From positions 188,012-252,011 of the forward strand of contig CAUYUJ010014321.1 of the NCBI GenBank assembly GCA_963575745.1: 64,000 nt of DNA, in the 5' to 3' direction. Source of the stretch: Prorocentrum cordatum. Taxonomy: Eukaryota > Sar > Dinophyceae > Prorocentrales > Prorocentraceae. A program made the translations under genes and the position numbers. Numbering within the stretch: position 1 is the stretch's first letter; each line of letters opens with the position of its first letter. The notes beneath the pieces were generated by a model. It saw only the letters and a program-made list of their open reading frames with translations. It ran no database searches and had not been told where the DNA came from. Of the stretch, positions 10,230 through 21,295 are shown piece after piece.

Positions 10230-10900
10230 ACTCCCCCTTGTCGCACCACCAGGGCGTTTCGCCGGAGACTCCCTCACCATGTGTGACCCTGAAGCCTGAA
10301 ATTTGCAACAGATGTACGGATCGAGGGGGCGTGGTCTTCAAAATGTTGCTCTCGCCCCAGCGCCGCGCACATGCGTCCTTGCACCAGCTTCACGGATTGA
10401 GGAGGGTGAACATGCGTCTATCGCTTCAGCGCCGCGCACGTTCGTCTTAAACGATTGGAGCATTTTCACGGATGGAGGGGGGGTGGTTTCCAAAATGGGT
10501 CTGTCGCGTTAGCGCCGAGTACATTCGCGTTAAGTCTTTATGGAGGGCGGCTCCTTTTCAAAACTAGACTCTCGCCTGAGCGCTCCGCATACTCGCATCA
10601 TAAAAAAAGCAATAGGTGCAAGGCTGTGGGCGGTTCCTATTCAGAGCGGAATGTTCGTTTGAAGGCTCTTTACATTTATAAACAGAAACGTGGACTGCTG
10701 CAGCACTTGCACGGATGAAGAGCGGTTGCGTTTCAAACGTGGGCGTTCGAGTGAGACTTCTGATATGCAGAAGAGAAGAAACTTGAGCGAATGCAGAAGC
10801 TACACGGATACGGGGCGGCTACTTTTCAAACTGGGGCGTTCGTATCAAACTTCATGGTCATAAATTAGAACCTGCGAGAAAATTGCACAGATGGGGGCGA
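10230..10900 (+). repeat. ~82-bp dispersed repeat, cluster A, with leader module
   Basis: It starts with a leader (GGGCGTTTCGCCGGAGACTC near 10251) ending in GACCCTGAAGCCTGAAATTT, then has diverged copies of a 70-82-bp unit containing TTCACGGATTGAGG, a TTCAAAATG word and CGCCGCGCAC, the last seen at 10361, 10430 and as a variant near 10512. Copies become hard to follow after about 10760. Same architecture as clusters B and C. Confidence 0.75.
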
Positions 10901-11150
10901 TCCTTTTTCCTCAAAATGGGATATATCGCTGGACACCTCTTTGAATTGTAGCATAATACCTGCGCGCGTTCCTTCTCACTCGCGAAAAGACTCGCGGCAC
11001 TTCGTTTCGTTTGAGACTGGGATTCTGTCGCCTGAATGGCAGGCCCATAGGGTGCTGACCGTCCAGGTCAAAGGGGCGCCGTTTGAAGTGTAAGGAAAAG
11101 CTTGCAGGAACTTAGAAGGAGAAGGACTTGGGACAGGAGAGTACTGCATA
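10901..11150. other. Unique spacer
   Basis: No gene or repeat recognised. It ends at a short word (TTGGGTTCACTCTGGTCC, from 11151) that recurs in front of the microsatellite at 12906 and in diverged form at 42085 and 43600. Confidence 0.4.
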
Positions 11151-11165
11151 TTGGGTTCACTCTGG

Positions 11166-11649
11166 TCCTCCTCCTCCTCCTCCTCCTCCTCCTCCTCATC
11201 CTCCCTCCTCTATTGTCAATGCTCCCTCGTACTCCTATCCCTCCCCGTCAACCCCCTCCTCCTCCTGCTCCATTCCTGCTCTGCTTATCCTCTTCCTCAC
11301 AATAAGTGCTCCTCTGATAGCTCCTCGTCCTGTTCCTGCTTCACATGTCTCGTCTTTTCTCCTCTCCCACATCCTCCGCCGCCCTCCTGTTCCATCTTCT
11401 CTATGTTCCCTCATCCTGGCCCCTCATTTTCATCCCATTACAAGCGTACTTCTCGCCTTGTCCTCCCACATCCCCCCTCGTCCTCCCCTCTTTTCCGCCC
11501 TCCTCCTCCTCCTCCTCCTCCTCCTCCTCCCTCCTCCTCATCACCACCAACCACCACCACCACCACCACCATCACATCATCATCATATCATCATCATCAC
11601 CATCACCATCATCATCATTATCAATATCATCATCATCGTCATCATCATC

Positions 11650-11685
<36 letters not shown>

Positions 11686-11700
11686 TATCATCAACATCAA

Positions 11701-11732
<32 letters not shown>

Positions 11733-12070
11733 ACCACCATCATCATCATCACCACCATCATCATATCCATCACCATCGACCATCATCACCACCATCATCA
11801 CCATCACCATCACCATCTCCATCATCATCATCATCAGCAGCAGCAGCAGCAGCAGTATTAGCAGCATCAGCATCATCAGCATCATCATCAGCATCATCAT
11901 CATCAATCATCATCATCATCAGTCCCTCCTCCTCCTCCTCCTCCTCCTCTCACTCCTCCTCCTCCTCCTCCTCCTCCTCCTCCTCCTCCTCCTCCCCCAC
12001 CTTCTCCTCCTCCTCATCCTCCTCCTTCTCCTCCTCCTCCTCCTCTTCCTCCTCCTCCCTCAATTCCATT
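11166..12070 (+). repeat. Compound microsatellite: (TCC)n, (CAC/ATC)n, (CAG)n, (TCC)n
   Basis: TCC at 11166-11210, diverged pyrimidine-rich sequence to 11500, TCC to ~11540, CAC/ATC/CAT triplets to ~11920 with a CAG run near 11835-11855, then TCC again to ~12060. Poly-His/Ile/Ser open frames here are artefacts. Confidence 0.93.
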
Positions 12071-12089
12071 TCCTCGTGAATGACTCCGC

Positions 12090-12580
12090 CCTGCCGCACC
12101 CCGAAGCCAGTCGGAAGGGCGGGCCGTGCATTTCGCCTGAGATTCCCTTACCATCTATGAGCCTCAGGCTGGAAAAAAACGGCAACGACTTCACAAGTGG
12201 AGGGCGGGTCGCTTCCAAACTACGGCTCTCGCTTCAGCGCCGCGCATATTCGTTTCAAAAATTCGCAAGAGTTTCACGGATTGGGGGCGGGTGGTTCTCA
12301 AAATGTGGCTCTCGCCTTAGCGCCGCGCACACCCGTTTGACGGGCTGCAAGAACTTCACGGATTGAGGGCGGCTGGTTCTCAAAAGGTGGCTCTCGCCTT
12401 AGCGCCGCGCACATTCGTCTGAAAAAAATGGTGGGGGTTCACGAATTGGGGGCGATGCGGTTCTCGTCTTAGCGTAAAAATCTGCAAGGGCTTCCCCGAT
12501 TGAGGGCGGGTCGGTTTCAAAATGTGATTCTCACCTTAGCGCCGCGTACATTCGTCTTAAAGCTTTGCAAGAGTTCCACT
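12090..12580 (+). repeat. ~82-bp dispersed repeat, cluster B, with leader module
   Basis: The leader near 12112-12180 contains AGGGCGGGCCGTGCATTTCG. Units follow with CGCCGCGCAY words at 12238, 12319, 12402 and 12541, about 81-83 bp apart except for one longer gap. Each unit also carries TTCACGGATTG and CTCAAAATGTGGCTCTCG-like text. Confidence 0.85.
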
Positions 12581-12970
12581 GGCTCCGATGGTTAACCCAC
12601 CAGAAAAGGTGATGTGGGACGATTCTGGATTGTCAGGGCGCAACACTTGCGTTGATTCGCGGTGCTGACGTCTCAGGAATGGTGTTCTGGTACGACTCAG
12701 GATCGTCAAGACACTACAGTCAGGTTGACTCGTCGCGTTGAGGTCCTGACATAGGTTTTTCTTTGCACCGTTCAAAATTTTCACACGGTTGCCCGCCAAT
12801 GGGGGAATTCCCTCAGTGGAAATGATTTCTTGCAGGGGCCTGCCAGGAGGAAGCTTTTGGAGAGAATGTATTACAAAGTCGTTGATGGATCTTGGGTTTA
12901 CACTGGTCCTCCTCCTCCTCCTCCGCCTCCTCCTGCCCCTCCACCTCCTCCTCCTCCTCCTCCTCCACAT
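12557..12970 (-). CDS. Orphan open frame, possible exon
   Basis: The 137-codon frame begins in the microsatellite (poly-Arg, not real) and then reads a mixed, protein-like sequence from about 12905 down to the stop: INDFVIHSLQKLPPGRPLQE, STEGIPPLAGNRVKILNG, DCSVLTILSRTRTPFLRR. No domain recognised. The true 5' end is probably near 12905 or at a splice acceptor. The region 12600-12880 has no repeat explanation, so it could be an exon fragment, but chance openness cannot be excluded. Confidence 0.2.
   Translation of the reverse strand: MWRRRRRRRWRGRRRRRRRRRTSVNPRSINDFVIHSLQKLPPGRPLQEIISTEGIPPLAGNRVKILNGAKKNLCQDLNATSQPDCSVLTILSRTRTPFLRRQHRESTQVLRPDNPESSHITFSGGLTIGASGTLAKL
12881..12970 (+). repeat. 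Recurrent leader word plus (TCC)n
   Basis: GTTGATGGATCTTGGGTTTA followed by CACTGGTCC (12881-12909) precedes TCC triplets. Close relatives of the word stand at 42072 and 43588 (GTTGATGCGTCTTGGGC), there followed by GGGGGCTCTGGG, and a shorter form at 11151. Confidence 0.75.
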
Positions 12971-13140
12971 CTTTTTTCTTAGTATTATTATGATTATGTA
13001 TACTCATATTTGTACCATTATTATTAGTAGTGTTACTATTCTCATTTCCCTATGATTATTAGTATTAGTCTTGATAGTAGTATTATGAATAGTTATTTGT
13101 TCTTCGTATTCGTGTTCGTCTTATTGATTTCAGTCTTCAC

Positions 13141-13170
13141 CGTCGTCATCACCATCATCAACAACAGTAG

Positions 13171-13208
<38 letters not shown>

Positions 13209-13241
13209 GCATCAGCATCAGCATCATCATCATCATCATCG

Positions 13242-13281
<40 letters not shown>

Positions 13282-13490
13282 AATCATCATCATCATCATC
13301 ATCANNNNNNNNNNNNNNNNNNNNNNNNNNNNNNNNNNNNNNNNNNNNNNNNNNNNNNNNNNNNNNNNNNNNNNNNNNNNNNNNNNNNNNNNNNNNNNNN
13401 NNNNTCCTCCTCCTCCTCCTCCTCCTCTTCCTCCTCCTCCTCCTCCTCCTCCGCCTCCTCCTCATCCTCCTCCTCGTCCTCCTCCTCTTC
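13141..13490 (+). repeat. (ATC)n to (TCC)n microsatellite across an assembly gap
   Basis: ATC/CAT triplets run from 13141 to the gap at 13305; TCC triplets emerge at 13405. The true length and the join between the two repeat types are unknown. Confidence 0.95.
13305..13404. other. Assembly gap, 100 N
   Basis: Exactly 100 N, the usual size for a gap of unknown length. Confidence 0.99.
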
Positions 13491-13494
13491 CAAC

Positions 13495-14030
13495 CCGAAG
13501 CGTGTCCGTAGGGCGGGCCGTGCGTTTCGCCTGGGACTGCCTCACCACTTATGATCCTGAAGCTTAAAATTGCGGGTGGAGGGCACGTCGTTTTCCAAAT
13601 GAGGCTCTCGCTTTCGCGCCGCGCAATCTCGTCTTCAAAGTCTGCAAGAGCTTCACGGATGGAGGGAGGGCCGTTGTCCAAAAATGTGGTTTTCGCCTTA
13701 TCGCCGCGAGCTTCACTGATGGAGGGCGGGTGGTTTCAAAATGCGGTTCGCTTTAGCGCCGCGCAGATAAGTCTTTAAAGTTCGCGACAGTCTCATGGAT
13801 AGAGGGCGGGTCGTTTTCAACGTGCGTATGTTTTGTTTGTTTTTTGCTTGTATGTGGCTCTCGCAGTAGCGCCGCGCACATTCGTCTCAAAAGTTTGCGA
13901 AAACGTCACAAAAGGAGGGTGGGTCGTTTTCAAAATGTAGCTGTTCGCCTTAACATCGCACACATTCGCGTCAAAAGCTGGCCAAAAAGCGCAACGAACG
14001 GAGGGCGGGTCGATTCCAAAATCCAACCAG
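13495..14030 (+). repeat. ~82-bp dispersed repeat, cluster C, with leader module
   Basis: The leader at 13496-13570 (AGGGCGGGCCGTGCGTTTCG) is nearly identical to that of cluster B. Units with CGCCGCG words lie near 13617, 13700, 13757 and 13870 and a diverged one near 13955. The cluster runs directly into the hairpin module. Confidence 0.85.
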
Positions 14031-14160
14031 CCCTCTGGGCGTAGGTGGTCTGAGGACTTCCCTGTTCCAACCTCCTGCTTCCCCTTCGGGGAGGGGTTTA
14101 CCCCTCCCCTTCCACCCCCTCCCCTGGACCTGGACGGGGCACCCCGCGAGGTGTCACAAG
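14031..14160 (+). repeat. Hairpin module, copy 1 (two mutually exclusive stems)
   Basis: It begins ACCAGCCCTCTGGGCGTAGG and contains at 14078-14109 a CCCC-TTC-GGGG stem followed by GGGGAGGGG-TTTA-CCCCTCCCC. The GGGG at 14088-14091 can pair either back with 14081-14084 or forward with 14106-14109, so the two folds compete. The second stem is a perfect 9-bp hairpin. Copies: 44946-45080 (same stems) and 46318-46440 (second stem decayed). Confidence 0.8.
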
Positions 14161-14164
14161 GTAC

Positions 14165-14715
14165 TGTTTCGTCCAAGATGGCCCCAGGAGGGCCTCGAAG
14201 AGCCCAGGATGACCTCCAAGAGGGCTCAAAGTAGCGCAAGATGCATCAAGTCGGCTCCCAAAGATGCCCCAACAGGCCAGGCGCCTCCGAGACCTCCAAG
14301 GGGGCCCCCAAGAAGTCAAAATCTTTCAACAGCTTACGGAAAATCAATGATGTGCATTTGCTCGCCTATTCGCTTCCGATGGCCTTCCGAAGCCTCAAGA
14401 TGGTTACAAAATGAAAGAAGAGAACCCACGGAGAAGCGCAGGAGCGCCCCAAGACGGCCACAAAAGGGCCCAAGAGCGCCCAAAAAGCGCTCCAAGAGGA
14501 GTCCAGGAAGCGACTTTCGGTGCTCCCGATGGGGGGAGGCTACTTGGAATGTCCCTTTTGTTTGATCGATGTCCTCCAAGATGGTCCCAAGAGCGCCCGC
14601 GAAGTTCCCAAGAGCGCCCCACGAGGGCCCCAAGAGGCGCCCAGACGGCCCCCAGGGGCCTCCAAGAGACTCCCAAGAAACCCCATACGAGGCCTCAAGA
14701 GGATCCCCGAGGTAC
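14165..14715 (+). repeat. CCAAGAGGCCC-type short tandem array, locus 2
   Basis: Same 10-13-bp unit family as at 9375, more diverged, with a non-repeat interruption near 14330-14410. It follows the hairpin module, as does locus 3 at 45300. Confidence 0.8.
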
Positions 14716-14775
14716 CCAATTCTCCATCATTTTCCTTCCTTTTCCTCCTTCTCGTCCTCCTCGCCCTCGCCCCAC

Positions 14776-14804
14776 TCCACCTCCTCCTCCTCCTCCTCCT
14801 CCTC

Positions 14805-14849
<45 letters not shown>

Positions 14850-14853
14850 TTCC
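14776..14853 (+). repeat. (TCC)n then (GAC)n microsatellite
   Basis: TCC triplets to 14803, then a pure run of GAC/ACG to about 14850. Confidence 0.95.
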
Positions 14854-14884
14854 TCCCCCTCTTAGGGTATAGGACGGCTTCCCC

Positions 14885-15200
14885 CGCCATGTGTTCTTCT
14901 GCATGCTCCCCCACTTCCCTGATCACCTCAACTTCCCTGGGCATCGTTTCTGGATGGGCCAGTGGGGATACTTTTTGTTCGCGAGTGTCGCGGTCCAACC
15001 GCGCGCCGTCCAGAAACGAGGCAGCCGCGCCAAGATCTAAATCAGGCACTGAGCGCGCAGGAACGAACTACGCTGCGACTCAGGAGGCGAAGAGGACGCT
15101 GAAAGACAAGCCGAAAACGCCGATGCCGCAGGTGCCCAGGAGACCAGGAGGTGAAGCGTGGATGGGCCAGTGGGGACTTTTTGCTAGCAGCCGCAGGCGA
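14885..15200 (+). repeat. Dispersed segment shared with 57585-57765
   Basis: Text around 14915-15060 (TGATCACCTCAACTTCCCTG, GGGCATCGTTTCTGGATG, TTTTTGTTCGCGAGTG) matches 57635-57760 at intervals, and a third short copy (GGATGGGCCAGTGGGGACTT) stands at 15161. Plus-strand translations agree in part (GIVSGWASGDTFCSRVSRSN against a GIFSGW.VGAGTFGSRATQSN form), hinting at a degenerate coding origin. Function unknown. Confidence 0.45.
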
Positions 15201-15439
15201 GAGCGCCGGCGGCAAGTAAGGTCCAAGCGGGCCGCGCGAGATCCTGATTGCCTAGCGCCGACGGGCCGACGGCCTAAGAAGTGCCTAAGCCGGCGGGCCG
15301 GCGGGAGGGGGGCGCGGGCTGCAGCTGCCAGGTACCAGGCACAGTGCCAGCCGGAAGTGCGCACATGCACGATTAGCCAACCGGAGTTGGGGCGCAGCCA
15401 AAATGGCGCGGGGGTGGTACCAGGGCGTGACCAAGACCA

Positions 15440-16390
15440 CCACTAGTACCTTGCAAGCTACCAGGAGACAATACTGGCCAAAGACTGGTGCGTAGGGTGG
15501 CGCCACCAAAGTCGCACACCGAGACTCCTGAAGGGAGTAAGATCCAGCATACAGCCGTCCACGGAGCGATACTGGGCCGCCCGCGAAGTGGCCAGGATAA
15601 CGATGCCTGTAGTTGGCACCGTAGTCGCCTGAACCACCGGATCAAAGCCAAGCGCACTCACGAACAGGGTCGCCGACGTCTGAGAGCTGCCAAAGACCAG
15701 GGAAATCCACGTCTCAGCATGGGGTCGAACGAAAACGAGAGCGCCGTAGGCATCGCCGCCCGGAAACCGTGGACGTAGTCAACACAGTCATCCGACAGCC
15801 AGGAGAGCACTGGGCTGCACCACGTGCACGCCAGAACCCCATGCGCCGACGATAGAGTCGGGCCAAGGAGCTGGAAGACCAGGAGCTGGAGCTGACAGGG
15901 CCGCTGCGACGCCCAACCGCCTGACTAAGCACCAGGATGTGGCCAGGAAGACCACCACCAGCACGCTGCGTCCGCGCCGGGAGACCAAACTGCCCGTGAA
16001 CTGGGGCAACGGGCGGCGCCACCACGGTCGCACACGGGGACTCCTGAAGGGAGCACTGATCCTGCATTCAACCGCCCTCGGGGTGGTCCCGGGCGGTGCA
16101 GCGAAGTAGCCAGGGCAACGGTGGACGCGATCGACATCGTACCACGCCTGAGCCACCAGATCAGGCGAGCCCAACACCCCCCCGAACAGGGCCGTCGATG
16201 CCTGAGAGCTGACCAAGACCATGGCAATCCACGTCTCAGGCACGGGGTCGAGCGAACACGAGAGGGCCCTGGCACCGCCGCCAGGAACCGTGGACGTAGT
16301 CATCACAGTCATCCGACAGCGATGAGAGCACAGGCTGGACCACGTGCACTCAGGGACCCCATGCGCCAACGACGCGGCTGAGACAATGGA
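15440..16390 (+). repeat. Tandem duplication, period ~518 bp, with conserved minus-strand frame
   Basis: GACTCCTGAAGGGA occurs at 15523 and 16039, and GTGGACGTAGTCA at 15769 and 16290, giving 516-521 bp spacing; similarity extends over most of both copies. Minus-strand translation is alike in both (ETWISLVFGSSQTS against ETWIAMVLVSSQAS; APFRSPRVRPWWRRP against TPFRSLGVRLWWRHP), so the unit may derive from coding sequence. No family recognised. Confidence 0.75.
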
Positions 16391-16394
16391 GCCA

Positions 16395-16925
16395 GGGGAA
16401 CCGGGGGCCAGGGCTGACGGGGCCGCTGCGATGCCCAGCCACCTGGGAGAGGGGGGGGGGGGCCAGGATGGAGCGAGGCAGGGCTGACCAAACGCGGAGA
16501 GCGAAACAGCTCAGGGCGAGGCAGCTGCAAGTGGGCGCGGGGAGCGGAGGGCGCCGATTGCGGTGAGAACAGCTACAGCAGGGCCAGGGGCCAACTAGGA
16601 CAAGTGGACCGCGGCCCCAGCGGCAGTCCACCTGCCGGCACTGTCAGCAGGCAGCTGCCAGGGCCCCAAGGGCGGGGGACAGCGGGTGCTGAAAGAGAGT
16701 GTAGGAGAATAGAAGGCGGCTGAAGGCCGCACACTAAGAGAAGGCCGTTGAGAGAATATAGATGCAGACAGTGCTACTAGGAAGTGACTGAAGGCCACTG
16801 GTTGCCGAAAACCTTTGGGTCACCACCATGTGCGGGAGCGCTTGTCGCCTCTCCCGTCGACGCTGTGGTCGCCGCCCCGCTCGCCTACTGTTTGCCGGTC
16901 GCCGCACCAGGATTGCCCCCAGGAC
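16395..16925. other. Spacer without recognised gene
   Basis: Purine-rich on the plus strand near 16440-16600, otherwise unremarkable. No coding pattern supported. Confidence 0.4.
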
Positions 16926-16928
16926 CAG

Positions 16929-19900
16929 CTATCCCAGTCCCAGGGTTGCCATCCATTTTGAGCGCTCCAAATCCCAATCGACACGCAGGCCGAGCCTTCG
17001 GTCCATCTCGTAGGCATTGAACCCGCAGCGCTTCCAGGCGTCCAGGAATTTCCGGCAGGACGTCTCCGAGTTCAGCGCGGGGTTGCCCTTCGGGTTACCC
17101 TTGGGCCCCGCGGGGTGCTTGCGGGCGCAGGCGCGCCAGACGCCGTTGAATGCTCCTCCCTGGACTTTCTGAAGGCGCGTTATCTTGGCTGCTGGCGTCT
17201 CGCCGACTCCATCGAGTTCGACGTTGCACATTAACTGCTTGTACATGCGGCCTCCACCCACGGGGTCGACCAGGTCGTCGAAGGCCCGGCTTGCGGTCCT
17301 GCTGTGCCGCCACGGGGGTGTCGCGTCGCGCCGCGGGGGAGTGGCTGGCGCTCTGCCGCTACCAGGGGTGCCGGCCGCGGCCGCGTGCCTGCGCGGTGAG
17401 CCGCAGCTTGCTCTGCACAGCGAGCCGTCGCTTGCCCTGGCCCCTGCGCGGCCGTGCTCGGGCCTGCTCGCGCCGGCCATGCCTTTCCAGAGGATGCGCA
17501 GGGGATCGTCGGCGGGGCTGTCGTCGGTTGCGTCGCCAGCTGTGTCGAGCGAGGGTGGGAATGAGCTGCCTCCTTGGTCGGCTGCGCTGTCTGCTTCTTC
17601 GCCAGGCGGCGGCGAGGCCGCTGGGCGGGCCTCGTCGGCGCCGGCCTCGCCGCCGAAGTCGACCTCGTCGCTGTCGGCCTTCCCGGTGGGCGATGGGTTC
17701 GTTGGAGAGCTGGCTGCCTCTTTACCAGGGAAGATCTCTGTCGTCTCCTGCTCTGCCGCCTGGAGGGCGCGATCTGCCTGCCATGTGGATGGCTCGGCCT
17801 CCTCAGGGGCCTCGCAGCTGGGTTGGACTTTGGTGGCCAACATTGCATCGTGCACCGTCGCCGCTGCCCCTCGGTCTTCGGCGCGAGCCAAGACCTCGTG
17901 GCCTCCATTGGGGATGCCGAGTGAGCTTCGCCCAGGCCCACCGTCTGGGCGTCTTGCCAAGCGAGGGTCGTGATGGAGGCGGCTGCGAGAGCACCTGGGT
18001 CCAGTCTGGCAAGGAAGCTGGCTAAGACGGCGAGCTCGCGTCGGAAGGGGCTCGGGCCCTTGCTGGGAACCAGGGCCGTGCAGCGCGCTGCCCAGGCCCC
18101 CCTGTGCTTTGCGCTACTCGACAGGTGCCCTACCACCCCTGCTGCTGCCCATCTCTCGCCGCCCCATGGGGCGTCTTCAGGAAGGCCGTCTTCCGGAATT
18201 TCTACGCCGTAAACCTTGGCCAGGAACGGACGGGGCCAGCTGGCGCGCGGGCCAAGAGGCCCCCTGATCTTTCGGTGCTGGGATGTCGGCGCCTTCCGCT
18301 CTGACGCACTCCATCCAGCGGCCGTCCAGCGCGGGGTGGTAGTCCCGAAAATAAGCGACCAGGGCGCGCTGGGCCTCCTTCAACTTGTTGGAGCGGCCGC
18401 GCTTGGAGTCGCTTGCCTCGTCTATGGCTAGCCAGGAGATTCGCCTGCAGCTTAGCCTTGGGGACTCTGGTGGCAGTAGGCCTGGGAGTAGACTCAGGAC
18501 CTCGGGGACTGTGCGGATGAGCGGGTCAGGCTGGGACCTGCCGCTGCGGTTTCCGCCGCTGCTCGCCGCTGGGCCGCCTGAGGCCTTGCTGCGGGCGTAG
18601 GGGTCGGGCGCGTTGGCGTCAGCCGCTGCGGGGGCGAGCTGGGTGGCCACGTCGGGCGTGGCGTCGCGGGCGTCTGTCTGCTCTGCGAGGCGCGGGCGGG
18701 TCGTTGGCTGCCGCGGAAAAACTCCCCGGGAGACGCGGTCCATGATACAGTCCAGGGTTGCTGGAGCAACGTTCCAGACGTATACGAGGCATCTCCTGCA
18801 GCACCACACGGCGTTCAATTTCCGCTCGTACCAGGAGAGTGGCCACTGATCCCATCCGGGAAGAAGGGTGCGCACATGGCCGCAGGCCTGGGCCTGGGCC
18901 TTCCAGATGAAGCAGCCGAGCGCTGGGGCGCCGACCTTCCACGCCAGGAGTGGGCCTTCTGGCGGGCACGTGTCGCACTTGGCGGAGTAGGAGCCCGTTC
19001 TGCGGGCCTCGCCTCCGAAGCTTCCGTCCAGGATCCTTTTCGCTGGCAGTGTAGTGTTGGCAAGCTGTGGGCAGTGCTGAGCCTGCGGGACCATCAGGAG
19101 GTCGCCCAGCGCCCTGGTGTCCCTGGCGAGGGGGCTGCATCCGTAGTCCAGGGGCCAGTGGCTGGGGAGCGGGGGGAGAGCGCTGGCCCTCGGGTCGCTT
19201 GACCGACCGCTCTGCCAGGTTGCGTAGTCCTGAACTTTGTCGGCCATGGCCCATCCCGTTGGACTTGGGACGCCCCTTCTGTTAAGGTTGGCTATCCAGC
19301 AGGTCTCGCACAGCCAAGTGAGGTTCTGCCCCTCCAAGTATGCCTGAGGCCTGTTACTGGCCAGGAGGCCCCCCGACCGCGTCGCCCTCCCAGGTTCCAT
19401 TGCTGGACTTCAGCTTGGTCTTGCGGCAGGCGTCGCAGGTGAAGAGTGCGTTCTTCTACCCGCTCAGCAACCCGTCGTCACTGATGGCGAGGGGGGCCAG
19501 CCTCGTGCCGGGCGCGGGGCTGCTGGCGCGGGCGAGGCCAAGTCGGTCTTTGAGAGGGCTGCACCTCCACCAACGTACCCCAGCGCAGCGTCGAACCTAT
19601 CTTCACCCAGGCCGGCCTCGGACCTGGCCAAGGCAGAGTGGAGCGCGCAGATGGAGCACTTGTAGTCTGCCAGGGGCGCGAGATTGGCCCGCAGTTCTTG
19701 GCCGCGCGGCGCTGCGCGCAACAGCTGCACCAGGGTCTCCATACCAGGGCGCGCCCTGCGGCGGCAACAGTCGCGCGTCGTGTCACCCCAGGCTTCTGGG
19801 ACCTGCCGCAGCAGCCCCTTCGGCGTGCACTGGCACCCTGCACGCGGGCGGGCGCAGCGACCCTTCGCCGACGGGCGCGGCGGGGGCGAGTCATCCGAAA

Positions 19901-20510
19901 GGGTTCGGTCGCTGTCCTCCCTGGGGGGCCTAGGCCCATCACCCACACCAGGCATGCCCAGAACATGTTGTACACCAAGTTGCCTGCGCCCAGGCCCATG
20001 CCCACGTCGCATAGGAAGCCGGGGTGCGAGCACGCCTTCCGGCCAAGCTTGCCGGGGGCCCTGGGGGCGTCGGCCAGGGAGAACTCGCGCGGGGAGTCCT
20101 GAGACCAGGAAGAGGACCACAGAGAACGCAGGCGAGGCGAGGTTGCCCAAGGCGTCCGCGATGGACCTTCCCAAGGCGCCCCAGCTGAAGTCGGGCTCGC
20201 GAGAAGGCGGAGACAGCCGGGGGCGGCCGGGCCGCGTGCCGAGTCGCGCCAGGAGCCTGAAGGGCTTCGACGTCAGCGTCTGGGACGGGGGTCTCGAGCG
20301 TGGCGGCCGCTCTCGCCCTAAGGTAGTGCCCGACTCTGCCTGTTCTGACGGCGTCGTTCGCACCGGCTTCGTCCTCCTTGGACGCGGCGCGGAAGGTGAG
20401 CAGGCAGGTGGCGTCGGGTAGGGGGTGCCCGAAGGGGTCACCAGGATGCTGATTTGGGAAGCAGACGCCGCGTGAAACAGGCCTTGCATACCGTGGTTGC
20501 ACGACGCCAT
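16929..20510 (-). pseudogene. Frame-broken Cys-rich gene of unknown function
   Basis: Three long minus-strand frames follow one another: 20510-19464, 19400-18177, and 18136-17231 continuing in the frame 17960-16929. Protein-like stretches include several paired-cysteine modules: YKCSICALHSALARSE (near 19660-19615), LFTCDACRKTKLKS (near 19450-19410), LTWLCETCWIANLN (near 19320-19280), SAKCDTCPPEGP (near 18990-18955) and NAVWCCRRCLVYVWN (near 18815-18770). An acidic Ala/Pro-rich linker follows (17850-17450), then a C-terminal part (QLMCNVELDGVGETPAAKIT, CRKFLDAWKRCGFNAYEMDR) ending MATLGLG at 16929. Switching between frames is needed near 20000, 19460, 18150 and 17900, by indels or unrecognised introns. 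The repeated CxxC modules suggest zinc binding, possibly nucleic acid. A retroelement ORF1 or a multi-exon host gene are both possible. Confidence 0.4.
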
Positions 20511-20514
20511 GCAA

Positions 20515-21290
20515 CTGTTCGATCGGTACTTAGTGTCGGGGGGGAGCCCAAGGGCCTCGCGCCCCTTTGGCGGGACGCCCCCTCCCAGGGCGGTTGGCCA
20601 ACAGATCGTGACCTCCGCCGCCTAGTCGACCATAGGGCCTTGCACCGAGACCAGCAGGCTCTCGGCGTCTCACGCGCCTCCTTCGCCCTTCATGTCGATG
20701 CGGAACCTGGGCGACCATTCCAGGCGGAGGAGCTCCCTGCCCTCACTTGTCAACAAGGTGTTGCGAAGAGCGACTGTAGTGACTCGAGCGCGGTGTCCAA
20801 ATGTTATAACTCCAAATGTTTTATGTTGTTCGAAATGCGTTTCGAATTCGACGCTGTGCAATGCGGGCGGAAAACAACGTGGCCCTTGATCACCTCGCCC
20901 AGAAACGTTGAACTACAACTACAGGATCACATCCTACGTTGTTGATGCTGGTCCCGCTCGCAGAAGCGTCGATTCCTGCGTTGCTGGCATGTCGCTGTTC
21001 TCGAAGCGTCGATTTGGAGGTTGGGCAACTCCCCAGACACGTTTGATGCGTCCTGTTCGGCCTTCGCCAACAATGCTGAATTACGGCGTGCTCTGTCTCT
21101 GGCCGCTTGAACATCGCCGCGGGGCGCGTCAAACGCGGAGGCGGTCGCGGTCGCGCAAGCTGTCGCGGCGGCGATTTTCTGCGGCGGCGGCGATGGGAGG
21201 CGGCAGAGGCTAGCGGAGGTCGGATAGTTGTCAGAGAGATGCGGACCACGGCATAGAAAAGCATTGCTCGTCGACGAAAGTTGCGAGGAG
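20515..21290. other. Unique sequence without recognised gene
   Basis: Moderate GC with AT-richer patches (20795-20840). No repeat or coding motif identified. Confidence 0.4.
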
Positions 21291-21295
21291 GACGG

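Noticed and set aside
11128-12366. 412-codon His/Ile/Ser-rich frame
   Set aside because: Translation of TCC, CAC and ATC microsatellites.
15396-15407. AGCCAAAATGGC, the core of the spliced leader on the minus strand
   Set aside because: Only 12 bases plus CGG match, the core is nearly self-complementary, and no convincing gene lies downstream.
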